5,373 nucleotides of DNA from Pseudomonadota bacterium (GTDB lineage Bacteria > Pseudomonadota > Gammaproteobacteria > Burkholderiales > Thiobacillaceae), in assembly GCA_021802595.1 (NCBI GenBank), contig JAJZRT010000310.1:1-5373 (forward strand), read 5' to 3'. Below the pieces are notes generated by a model. That model searched no databases and was not told where the DNA came from. It worked only from the letters and a program-made list of their open reading frames with translations. The position numbers were made by a program, and so were the translations under genes. Positions within the stretch are counted from its first letter, which is position 1. Every line of letters begins with the position of its first letter. Of this stretch, positions 1 to 5,373 are shown in pieces.

Positions 1-37
1 ACCACCGTTTCGGCGTGAAATTCGTCGCCATGCGCGA

Positions 38-1030
38 CTACATCTCCCATTTCCGCGACACCGGACGGCTGCTGTTCAGCGTCCACTCATGCATCGATCC
101 GTCATAGAGCTTGGCCTTGCGATTGCCGAGCAGTTCGCTGATGACGAACCAGGGTCCGCTGCCGAGGTGGCCGGTATTGCAGTACGAGATCGAGTCTCCG
201 TCGACTTTGATGCCGGCCTCGGCGGCCAGAGCCTGCAACTCCGACTTCGATCGGAAGGTGCCGGTTTTTTCGTCGATCAGGTCCTTATGCGAAAGCATCC
301 GTGCGCTCGGAATGTGGCCCTTGGCCTTGACGTCGGAAGTGATGCTTTGACCGACGTAGTAATCCGCCGTGCGGCCATCGATCAACTGGGAAGAGGCCTG
401 AGTGCTGGCGCTGGCGACTTCGGCGAGCTGGGCGAAAATTTCCGGCTGAGTCCTGACGACCGCGAACTGGCTTGGCGCAACGGCCGGATTATCAAACACG
501 AGCGGCCGAGATTCGGCTTGCCATTTCTTCAGACCGCCGTCGAGCAGCGCCATGTTGTCGTGGCCGTAGTACTTGAGGGTCCAATAGACACGGGTGCCCA
601 TCGTGACCGCCGAACTGTCTTTGGCCGTCGTCACAATCACTATTGCCTGCTCATTGCGTACGCCGAGCCTGCGCAGGGTGGCTTCGAAGTTCTGCTGCAC
701 GGGGATCATCTTGTCGAGCTTGACGCCGTCGAACTCGCGCGTCTCGCGCACGAATTTCCAGTCAAGCAAACGGCTGCCCGGCAAGTGGCCGAAAACCGAA
801 CCTTTTGCGTCGACCTTTTCCTTGTCGGTCGGCTGACGATCGAAGTTGGCCGGGTCATCCCGGACTTCGACGACGACGACATCCGGATTACCCGCCTGCG
901 CGGCCAGCCAGGCCGTATCGACGAGCGGACCGGGAACCGCCGTGGCGGCGCTCGCCAGCGAAACCGATAACCAGGTTGCACAGGCGGCCAGCGACTGACG
1001 AATGGCGAGGATGGACTGACGATGATTCAT
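38..1030 (-). CDS. exported two-domain rhodanese-type sulfurtransferase
   Basis: This 330-residue protein has two rhodanese domains and probably moves sulfane sulfur from a donor such as thiosulfate to a thiol or cyanide acceptor through a cysteine persulfide. The N-terminal domain (about 35-178) lacks a catalytic cysteine, as usual in tandem rhodaneses, and has the LLDGGLKKW motif near 162-170. The C-terminal domain (about 195-322) carries the active-site loop CNTGHLGS starting at Cys284, then YDGSMHEW near 309-316. Residues 1-31 look like a Sec signal peptide: basic start, hydrophobic SLAACATWLSVSLA, then AxA sites ending at Ala28 or Ala31. After cleavage Cys284 is the only cysteine. The ATG at 1030 was chosen because AAGGAG (1042-1037) lies six bases upstream; the ATG at 1036 abuts that site, and the one at 1159 would bury the signal peptide. 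The gene follows arsA by 129 bases and may share its transcript. Family is sure; physiological substrate and any arsenic role are unknown. Confidence 0.88.
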   Translation of the reverse strand: MNHRQSILAIRQSLAACATWLSVSLASAATAVPGPLVDTAWLAAQAGNPDVVVVEVRDDPANFDRQPTDKEKVDAKGSVFGHLPGSRLLDWKFVRETREFDGVKLDKMIPVQQNFEATLRRLGVRNEQAIVIVTTAKDSSAVTMGTRVYWTLKYYGHDNMALLDGGLKKWQAESRPLVFDNPAVAPSQFAVVRTQPEIFAQLAEVASASTQASSQLIDGRTADYYVGQSITSDVKAKGHIPSARMLSHKDLIDEKTGTFRSKSELQALAAEAGIKVDGDSISYCNTGHLGSGPWFVISELLGNRKAKLYDGSMHEWTLNSSRPVSRKWEM

Positions 1031-1036
1031 GGACAT

Positions 1037-1042
1037 CTCCTT
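1037..1042 (-). promoter_or_regulatory. ribosome binding site of the rhodanese gene
   Basis: AAGGAG on the minus strand lies six bases before the ATG at 1030 and touches the in-frame ATG at 1036. The spacing favours 1030 as the true start and so fixes the N-terminus of the signal peptide. It is one of the two clearest Shine-Dalgarno sequences in the window, the other preceding arsD. A good site of its own suggests the rhodanese is translated independently of arsA. Confidence 0.75.
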
Positions 1043-1093
1043 CGTTATGAATCGGGCCGCTGGGGCAACGTGGACAGCATGCGACAGAGGCGG

Positions 1094-1116
1094 AGAAACT
1101 TGCCGGGGTCGGCAAG
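1094..1116 (-). terminator. GC-rich hairpin with short U-tract, possible weak terminator or attenuator after arsA
   Basis: Reading the minus strand, CTTGCCG (1116-1110) and CGGCAAG (1105-1099) form a perfect seven-base-pair stem around a four-base loop. TTTCT follows directly at 1098-1094. The position, about 45 bases after the arsA stop and about 65 before the rhodanese start, suits an intrinsic terminator or partial attenuator separating the ars genes from the rhodanese. The U-tract is short and interrupted, so termination may be inefficient; the stem could instead only stabilise the 3' end of the ars mRNA. I see no convincing -10/-35 pair for a separate rhodanese promoter in this gap. Confidence 0.4.
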
Positions 1117-1159
1117 CGCAATCGTTATCGCTGTTAGACAGAAGCGAGTGTTTCGTCAT

Positions 1160-2932
1160 TCATTCGGTCAGCGCCTGCAAGGCGGCAATGCCCGCAGGAG
1201 ACTGTAACTGCCAGCGCAGCAGCCCCACCCGGCCGGAATTCGCCAGCACTTCGTTGATGTAGGGCCGCTCGCTGCGCTGCTTCTCGACCAGCACGCGGTC
1301 GGTCAGCGCGTGTCCGTGTAGGCTCTGGTTGATCAGCCAGGCCCAGGGGGTGATACCGGCGCGTTGCAGGTCCTCCTGCAACTTGCCGGCTTCGTGCACC
1401 GGCGTGGCTTCCGGCAGGGTGACCAGCACGATGCGGGTGAAAGCCGGATCGCGCAGGCGCGGCAGCAACTGGCGGACTTCGTCGGGCATGTTCGGCAGAT
1501 TGCGTTCGACGTCACGGTGATAAGCCTCGGCGGCGTCGAGCAGAAGCAGGGTGTGGCCGGTTGGTGCGGTGTCGAGGACGACGAAGCGGTCTTCGCCCTC
1601 GGCAACGGTGCGCGCGAAGGCGCGAAAAACGGCGATCTCCTCGGTGCAGGGCGAACGCAGGTCTTCTTCGAGCAGGGCGCGGCCGCGTTCGTCGAGGCTG
1701 GCGCTGGCATGCGCCATCACTTCGGCCTGATAGGTGGCGGTTTCGAGCGCCGGATCGATGCGGCGGACATCGATGCGGGTGCCGGCGCCCTCGCCCTCCA
1801 TCGCGAAGCCGAGGTGTGCCGCCGGATCGGTGGTCGACAGAATCACCGAGTGTCCGCGCCGGGCGAGGCCGACGGCGATTGCCGCTGCCAGCGTGGTCTT
1901 GCCGACGCCGCCCTTGCCTGCAGTCATCACGACGCCGTGGCCGGCCGCATCCAGTGAATCGATCAAGGCATTGAGCGAGAGCGGGTCGCGGCTCAGCGCA
2001 AAGCCGCCGCTGGTGAAGCCGGCCTCGGACGGCGCCAGTGAAATCAGGGCGCGCAGACCATCCAGCCCCATCGGCAAACGCCCCGACAAAGGCACCTCGC
2101 TGCGCGCATGGGTTTTCAGCGCTTCGGGAAGCGCGGTCAGCGCATCCGCTGCGCGCTGCGCCATCGCACGCGCCACCGGGTCGTTGCCGAGCTCCGCGCT
2201 GACAAAGAGACCGTTGATCACCAGATGCTGATTGGCGATGCCTTCGGCGGTCAGTTCGCCGGCCGTCCGCGCCGCTTCGCGCAGGGCAAATACGTCGGGG
2301 CGGCTGACCAGCACGAGCAGGGTGCTGGCCGCATCCGCGAGCGTGGCCACCGCCCGTTCATAACTTTCGCGCTTGGTCGCCAATCCGGCGAGCGGGCCGA
2401 TGCAGGTGGCGCCGGTGGTGTTGCTGCCAAGGAAGCTGTCCCAGGCAGCCGGCAGCTTGAGCAGGCGCAGGGTGTGGCCGGTCGGCGCCGTGTCGAAAAT
2501 CAGATGGTCGTACTCGGCGTTTGCCTTGGGGTCGGTGAGCAACTGGCAGAAGCGGTCGAAGGCGGCGATCTCGGTGGTGCAGGCGCCGGACAACCCCTCT
2601 TCGATGCTGACCAGTGCCGAGGTTGGCAGAATGCCGCGCAGGGGCCCGACGACGCCTTCGCGATAGGCGGCGGCGGCGGCCTGCGGATCGATGTTTAGCG
2701 CATCTAGTCCGGGCGCCCCGACCACCGCCACCGGCGCGCCGGTGAGTGCGGTGCCGAGCACCTCATCGAGATTCGAGGCCGGGTCCGTGCTGATCAGCAG
2801 CACGCGCTTGCCACGCTCGGCAAGATGCAGCGCGCTGGCGCAGGCGATCGAGGTCTTGCCGACGCCGCCCTTGCCGGTGAAGAAAAGGATTCGCGGTGGG
2901 CGGGCGAGAAAAGCGAGGCGGGTGGCTGTCAT
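1160..2932 (-). CDS. arsA: ArsA, arsenite-stimulated efflux pump ATPase
   Basis: This 590-residue cytoplasmic ATPase powers arsenite export and, in the family, accepts As(III) from ArsD. It has the classic duplicated layout: P-loop GKGGVGKT at 20-27 in the first half and again at 339-346 in the second, each followed by a DTAPTGHT signature (147-154 and 454-461). The metalloid-site residues known from E. coli plasmid R773 ArsA are present: Cys118, Cys177 and Cys429 match Cys113, Cys172 and Cys422; His153 and His460 match His148 and His453; Ser427 matches Ser420. Length is close to the 583 residues of R773 ArsA. The ATG at 2932 follows the arsD stop by four bases and puts the first P-loop at the usual distance. 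The same frame stays open upstream through arsD, but that stretch reads as arsD in another frame. The ribosome binding site is weak, so coupling to arsD translation is likely. The partner pump here would be Acr3 rather than ArsB. Confidence 0.97.
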   Translation of the reverse strand: MTATRLAFLARPPRILFFTGKGGVGKTSIACASALHLAERGKRVLLISTDPASNLDEVLGTALTGAPVAVVGAPGLDALNIDPQAAAAAYREGVVGPLRGILPTSALVSIEEGLSGACTTEIAAFDRFCQLLTDPKANAEYDHLIFDTAPTGHTLRLLKLPAAWDSFLGSNTTGATCIGPLAGLATKRESYERAVATLADAASTLLVLVSRPDVFALREAARTAGELTAEGIANQHLVINGLFVSAELGNDPVARAMAQRAADALTALPEALKTHARSEVPLSGRLPMGLDGLRALISLAPSEAGFTSGGFALSRDPLSLNALIDSLDAAGHGVVMTAGKGGVGKTTLAAAIAVGLARRGHSVILSTTDPAAHLGFAMEGEGAGTRIDVRRIDPALETATYQAEVMAHASASLDERGRALLEEDLRSPCTEEIAVFRAFARTVAEGEDRFVVLDTAPTGHTLLLLDAAEAYHRDVERNLPNMPDEVRQLLPRLRDPAFTRIVLVTLPEATPVHEAGKLQEDLQRAGITPWAWLINQSLHGHALTDRVLVEKQRSERPYINEVLANSGRVGLLRWQLQSPAGIAALQALTE

Positions 2933-2936
2933 CGGC

Positions 2937-3317
2937 TCAGCAACAACCCTTGGGACCACAACCGCAGCCGCCGGCCGGTGTCGGCGCGGCCGGTGCAGCC
3001 GATTCGCCGCCAGACGGCAGACCGGCCCACTGCGCCAGTTTGTCGCGTGACGGATAGGCAGCCATCGAGCGCAACTGGCCGTCGGCCAGCACCAGCGGCA
3101 GGCACTCCGGCCCGCCCTCCTGCAGCGCCTTGGTGACGGCGGCGTGCTGCGCGAAGACCTGCGGCTCCTGCGCCAGGTTGTAGCGGGTGACGCTGACACC
3201 TTGTGATTTGAGCCAGTCGAGATCGGCGGCAAAACGGGCCAAGTCGGGATCGACCGCCGGACCGCAGACGCCAGTGGAACAGCACATCGCGGGATCGAAT
3301 ATTTCGAGTGTTTTCAT
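2937..3317 (-). CDS. arsD: ArsD, arsenite metallochaperone
   Basis: This 126-residue cytoplasmic protein of the thioredoxin-fold ArsD family binds As(III) and hands it to ArsA, raising ArsA's affinity for arsenite. In R773 ArsD it is also a weak secondary repressor. The N-terminus IFDPAMCCSTGVCGP contains Cys12, Cys13 and Cys18, the same numbers as the essential triad of R773 ArsD. A conserved ECLPLVLADG segment lies near 71-80. After a Gly/Ala/Pro-rich linker (about 102-116) the protein ends in a cysteine-rich tail, GGCGCGPKGCC, with Cys118, Cys120, Cys125 and Cys126. This recalls the C-terminal vicinal cysteine pairs of R773 ArsD, although the spacing differs. The start follows the acr3 stop by two bases and has a good ribosome binding site; arsA begins four bases after the arsD stop. 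That coupling fits the ArsD-ArsA handover. Confidence 0.96.
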   Translation of the reverse strand: MKTLEIFDPAMCCSTGVCGPAVDPDLARFAADLDWLKSQGVSVTRYNLAQEPQVFAQHAAVTKALQEGGPECLPLVLADGQLRSMAAYPSRDKLAQWAGLPSGGESAAPAAPTPAGGCGCGPKGCC

Positions 3318-3319
3318 GA

Positions 3320-4357
3320 TCAGGCTCCTTGCTTGAGTTGCGGGGATTCGTACCAGGGCTTCGAAGCATTGACGACGCGCACCACCAGCAGCATCACCGG
3401 CACCTCGATCAGCACGCCGACCACCGTGGCCAACGCGGCGCCCGATTCAAAACCGAACAGGCTGATGGCAGCGGCCACGGCAAGCTCGAAAAAATTGCTG
3501 GCGCCGATCAGCGCCGACGGACAGGCGACGCTGTGCTTCTCGCCGAGCTGACGGTTGAGCCAGTAGGCGAGCGCCGAGTTGAAGAAGACCTGGATCAGGA
3601 TGGGCACGGCAAGCAGCGCGATGACCAGCGGCTGCCGGATGATCGCCTCGCCCTGGAAAGCGAAGAGCAGCACCAGCGTCAACAGCAGCGCCGAAATCGA
3701 CCACGGGCCGATCTTTTCCATCGCCGCATCGAAGGCAGCCTGACCCTTCGCCAGAAGCGCGCGCCGCCAGAGTTGCGCCAGGATCACCGGGATCACGATG
3801 TAGAGCACCACCGAAGTGACCAACGTATCCCAAGGCACGGTGATCGCCGAAATACCGAGCAGGAAGGCGACCAGTGGCGCGAAGGCGACGACCATGATGC
3901 TGTCGTTGAGTGCCACCTGCGACAGCGTGAACAGCGGGTCGCCATTGGTCAACCGACTCCAGACGAAGACCATCGCCGTGCACGGCGCCGCGGCGAGCAG
4001 GATGAGGCCGGCGATGTAGCTGTCGATCTGCGCCGCCGGCAGGTAGGGCGCGAACAGGTGGCGGATGAAGATCCAGCCGAGAAGAGCCATCGAGAAGGGC
4101 TTGACCAGCCAGTTCACGAAGAGCGTCACGCCGATGCCGCGAACGTGCTCCTTCACACGGTGCAGGGCACCGAAATCGACCTTGACCAGCATCGGGATGA
4201 TCATCACCCAGATCAGCAGACCGACCGGCAGATTGACTCGGGCGAACTCCATACGCCCGACCGCCTGCACCGGACCCGGCAACAGCTGGCCAAGCGCGAT
4301 GCCGGCGACGATGCATAGAAATACCCAGACGGTCAGGTAGCGTTCGAAGACGTTCAT
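3320..4357 (-). CDS. acr3: Acr3 arsenite efflux permease
   Basis: This 345-residue inner-membrane protein of the Acr3 branch of the bile acid/arsenite/riboflavin transporter superfamily expels As(III) from the cytoplasm, and in some relatives Sb(III). About ten hydrophobic segments are visible, roughly at 8-28, 42-60, 75-98, 113-133, 143-168, 178-197, 222-236, 245-265, 283-303 and 305-328. The family hallmark AAAPCTAMVFVWS places Cys126 in the fourth segment, equivalent to the essential cysteine (Cys129) of studied Acr3 proteins. GASNFFELA (Glu291) and GVLIEVPVM (Glu318) lie in the last two segments, where Acr3 proteins keep functional acidic residues. Length is typical. The start overlaps the arsC stop as ATGA, with GAGG (4371-4368) ten bases upstream. 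It is not ArsB, which is longer, belongs to another superfamily and has no such cysteine motif. With arsDA downstream it probably works as an ATP-driven Acr3-ArsA pump, though Acr3 alone can run on the proton gradient. Confidence 0.97.
   Translation of the reverse strand: MNVFERYLTVWVFLCIVAGIALGQLLPGPVQAVGRMEFARVNLPVGLLIWVMIIPMLVKVDFGALHRVKEHVRGIGVTLFVNWLVKPFSMALLGWIFIRHLFAPYLPAAQIDSYIAGLILLAAAPCTAMVFVWSRLTNGDPLFTLSQVALNDSIMVVAFAPLVAFLLGISAITVPWDTLVTSVVLYIVIPVILAQLWRRALLAKGQAAFDAAMEKIGPWSISALLLTLVLLFAFQGEAIIRQPLVIALLAVPILIQVFFNSALAYWLNRQLGEKHSVACPSALIGASNFFELAVAAAISLFGFESGAALATVVGVLIEVPVMLLVVRVVNASKPWYESPQLKQGA
3325..3330 (-). promoter_or_regulatory. ribosome binding site of arsD, inside the end of acr3
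   Basis: AAGGAG on the minus strand lies seven bases before the arsD ATG, within the last codons of acr3. It is the strongest Shine-Dalgarno sequence among the five ars genes and supports the arsD start at 3317. Confidence 0.7.
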
Positions 4358-4857
4358 TTTTCGGCCGCCTCGCAGGATTCGTGGATCAGTTTTGCGGCAT
4401 CGGCAATGTCCTTTTTCGACATCGTCGCGAGGTCCATGGCGAGGAAAGCGCGAACGCGTTGATCGAGTTGTCGGTAAGCGGCTTCAAAGGCTTCCCGCCG
4501 CGCTTCCATCGGCTCGACGTGCGCCGGATCGGGGATGGTCCAGTGCGCCGTCGTCGGATGCCCGGGCCACACCGGACAGGTTTCGCCGGCGGCGCTGGAA
4601 CAAACGGTGAAGATGAAATCCATCTTCGCTGCACCGGGGGCCGCGAATTCATCCCAGGACTTGCTGCGCGGCGCCTCGGGCAGCGCGATGCCGTGCTTTT
4701 CCAGCGTCTCCAGCGCCACCGGATTGACCACGCCGCCTGGCCGGCTGCCGGCCGAATAGGCACGCACCCTGCCCTTGCCATGATGCTCGAAGAGGGCCTC
4801 GCCGAGGATGGAGCGGGCGGAATTGCCGGTACACAGGATGAGGACGTTGAAGGTCAT
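4354..4857 (-). CDS. arsC: ArsC, arsenate reductase of the low-molecular-weight phosphatase type
   Basis: This 167-residue cytoplasmic enzyme reduces arsenate to arsenite, the form that ArsD, ArsA and Acr3 handle. The low-molecular-weight tyrosine phosphatase loop CTGNSAR (Cys9 to Arg15, CX5R) lies directly after the first strand. The late aspartate of this fold is probably Asp110 in TIPDP. Cys86 and Cys94 in TVCSSAAGETCPVWPG are the likely relay cysteines, as Cys82 and Cys89 are in Staphylococcus aureus ArsC; the spacing is one residue longer. Whether thioredoxin or glutathione/glutaredoxin recycles it cannot be read from the sequence. It is not the glutaredoxin-type ArsC of R773. The ATG at 4857 was chosen because it makes an ATGA overlap with the arsR stop and starts right before the first strand; an in-frame ATG at 4923 would add 22 residues that lie inside arsR and look unlike the family. 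No clear ribosome binding site is present, so translation probably depends on arsR. Confidence 0.95.
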   Translation of the reverse strand: MTFNVLILCTGNSARSILGEALFEHHGKGRVRAYSAGSRPGGVVNPVALETLEKHGIALPEAPRSKSWDEFAAPGAAKMDFIFTVCSSAAGETCPVWPGHPTTAHWTIPDPAHVEPMEARREAFEAAYRQLDQRVRAFLAMDLATMSKKDIADAAKLIHESCEAAEK

Positions 4858-5195
4858 TTTGGCGGCTCGCAGAGAGTGGTTTTGGTCAGGAAATCCGGGC
4901 AGGCATCGGTCTCGCCTCGGCAACAGTTCTCGGTGAGATAACCGACCAGTTCGGTCATCGCTTCGAAATTGGCGGCGTAGAAGATGTAAGTCGCTTCGCG
5001 CCGGCTCGCCAGCAGGCCGGCCTGATTCAGCGTGCGCAGATGAAAGGACAGGGTCGCAGCAGGAATCCCGAGCTGCTCACCGATCTCGCCGGCAGCGAGG
5101 CCACTGTGACCGGCCTCGACGAGCAGACGGAAAATCGATAGCCGAGTGGCCTGCGCGAGTGCTGCAAGAGCGTTGACTGCAAGTGTGTTATCCAT
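4854..5195 (-). CDS. arsR: ArsR-family As(III)-responsive transcriptional repressor
   Basis: This 113-residue winged-helix repressor of the ArsR/SmtB family should sit on its own promoter and leave when As(III) binds. The N-terminus has the family's LAQATRLSIFRLLVEAG helix (about 13-29). The DNA-reading helix-turn-helix falls at about 35-62, with the GIPAATLSFHLRTLNQAGLL segment, and the wing at about 63-75. It lacks the CVC motif in helix 3 that senses arsenite in E. coli ArsR. All four cysteines are instead C-terminal: Cys91 and Cys92, Cys99 and Cys109. This resembles the Acidithiobacillus ferrooxidans ArsR site (Cys95, Cys96, Cys102). The stop overlaps the arsC start as ATGA. The start at 5195 gives the usual length, but only a weak GGAA stands before it and the -10 box is very close. 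A cadmium or other metal sensor is possible in principle; the operon content argues strongly for arsenite. Confidence 0.95.
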   Translation of the reverse strand: MDNTLAVNALAALAQATRLSIFRLLVEAGHSGLAAGEIGEQLGIPAATLSFHLRTLNQAGLLASRREATYIFYAANFEAMTELVGYLTENCCRGETDACPDFLTKTTLCEPPK

Positions 5196-5214
5196 ATTTC
5201 CAATATTATAGAAA
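5194..5214. promoter_or_regulatory. candidate ArsR operator over the -10 box and arsR start
   Basis: Two overlapping inverted repeats lie here. TTTC (5197-5200) and GAAA (5211-5214) are separated by ten bases and centred on the TATAAT box. ATATT (5194-5198) and AATAT (5202-5206) are separated by three bases and overlap the arsR start codon. AT-rich imperfect palindromes at the core promoter are typical ArsR/SmtB binding sites, and binding here would block RNA polymerase directly. Assignment as the operator rests on position and symmetry only. Confidence 0.45.
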
Positions 5215-5234
5215 CAAGAAAAAATAAGCCAGCC
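5205..5234 (-). promoter_or_regulatory. arsR operon promoter
   Basis: A perfect TATAAT -10 box occupies 5210-5205 on the minus strand, ten bases (9 intervening) before the arsR ATG, in an AT-rich patch that contrasts with the GC-rich surroundings. No good -35 hexamer is found at 16-18 bases upstream (about 5227-5234 reads as CTGGCT, GCTGGC or GGCTGG). The spacer is T-rich. Transcription would start near 5198, so the mRNA should have almost no leader. The -10 is convincing; the rest of the promoter is inferred. Confidence 0.6.
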
Positions 5235-5373
5235 TTGATTAAGGAATTGAGAAATCCGGTTCTGTCGCGTTGCGGTCTTACGGTCGGCGAGTTCACCTAT
5301 TCAAGCGCCCCACCATGAGCGAGTACGAGATGATGTATTTCGCCGAACCAAGTCGAACGGCTGCAGCGCGAAG

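Noticed and set aside
1..37. Short reading frames at the left edge: a plus-strand frame ending at 106 and a minus-strand ATG at 31
   Set aside because: Too few codons to judge. The plus-strand frame would overlap the rhodanese 3' end by about 67 bases, and the minus-strand ATG has only a poorly spaced GGGAG.
89..970. Long plus-strand open frame opposite the rhodanese
   Set aside because: It is antisense to an obvious rhodanese, its translation resembles no family I know, and long antisense frames are expected in GC-rich genes. The plus-strand frames opposite acr3, arsA and arsC were rejected for the same reason.
980..1030. Lipoprotein signal (LAAC, residues 14-17) in the rhodanese
   Set aside because: Arg11 interrupts the stretch before the cysteine and the hydrophobic core continues after it, ending in AxA sites, which fits signal peptidase I better.
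1031..1159. Rhodanese start at the ATG at 1159, directly after the arsA stop
   Set aside because: It would put 43 unlikely residues before a clear signal peptide, whereas the ATG at 1030 has an AAGGAG at ideal spacing.
1099..1162. UGA at the arsA end followed by a hairpin, as in selenocysteine recoding
   Set aside because: The stem begins about 43 bases after the TGA, too far for a bacterial SECIS element, and ArsA is already full length at that stop.
5173..5200. Plus-strand promoter TTGACT-16-TATTTC that could drive a divergent gene
   Set aside because: The -10 match is poor, the -35 lies inside arsR, and no confident divergent gene follows.
5233..5244. Near-palindrome CCTTGATTAAGG upstream of the arsR promoter
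   Set aside because: Short, with one mismatched pair; no regulator can be tied to it, although its position just upstream of the expected -35 is suggestive.
5255..5275. GGTTCTGTCGCGTTGC resembling an IS6-family terminal repeat (GGTTCTGTTGCAAA)
   Set aside because: Only the first bases agree, the following frame does not look like an IS6 transposase, and no second end is in the window.
5315..5373. Possible 5' end of a divergent plus-strand gene (ATG at 5315, beginning MSEYEMMYFAEP)
   Set aside because: Only about 19 codons are visible, no ribosome binding site precedes it, and I do not recognise the protein. The frame is open back to 5243, so it could equally be chance.

Overview
This window is an arsenic-resistance (ars) operon read entirely from the minus strand, so transcription runs from high to low coordinates. 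By eye the sequence is GC-rich (above 60%), apart from an AT-rich patch just upstream of the first gene. The GC content, the protein style (an ArsR with a C-terminal cysteine cluster, a CTGNSAR-type ArsC, an exported rhodanese) and the tight gene packing suggest a proteobacterium, perhaps a betaproteobacterium of the Rhodocyclales or Burkholderiales kind. That placement is inference; nothing here fixes the taxon.

Layout in order of transcription: an AT-rich promoter/operator (about 5194-5234); arsR, As(III)-responsive repressor (5195-4854); arsC, low-molecular-weight-phosphatase-type arsenate reductase (4857-4354); acr3, arsenite efflux permease (4357-3320); arsD, arsenite metallochaperone (3317-2937); arsA, two-domain arsenite-stimulated ATPase (2932-1160); a 129-base gap with a GC-rich hairpin; and a gene for an exported two-domain rhodanese-type sulfurtransferase (1030-38). 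arsR/arsC and arsC/acr3 each overlap by the four bases ATGA. acr3/arsD and arsD/arsA are separated by 2 and 4 bases. The five ars genes are therefore almost certainly one translationally coupled transcript.

How they work together: ArsC reduces arsenate to arsenite in the cytoplasm. ArsD collects arsenite on its cysteines and passes it to ArsA. ArsA is expected to energise the membrane permease Acr3, which expels arsenite. ArsR shuts the operon off when no arsenite is bound. The rhodanese carries a signal peptide and would act outside the inner membrane. Its link to arsenic is positional only, but it is the least ordinary part of the locus.

The outermost bases (1-37 and about 5235-5373) are too short to assign to genes. 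Every gene called is an intact, full-length member of a known family. I see no insertion sequence, CRISPR array, tRNA or rRNA. The locus is a well-formed version of a known system rather than a clearly new one; the points worth a second look are the rhodanese, the ArsR sensor site and the near-leaderless arsR promoter.
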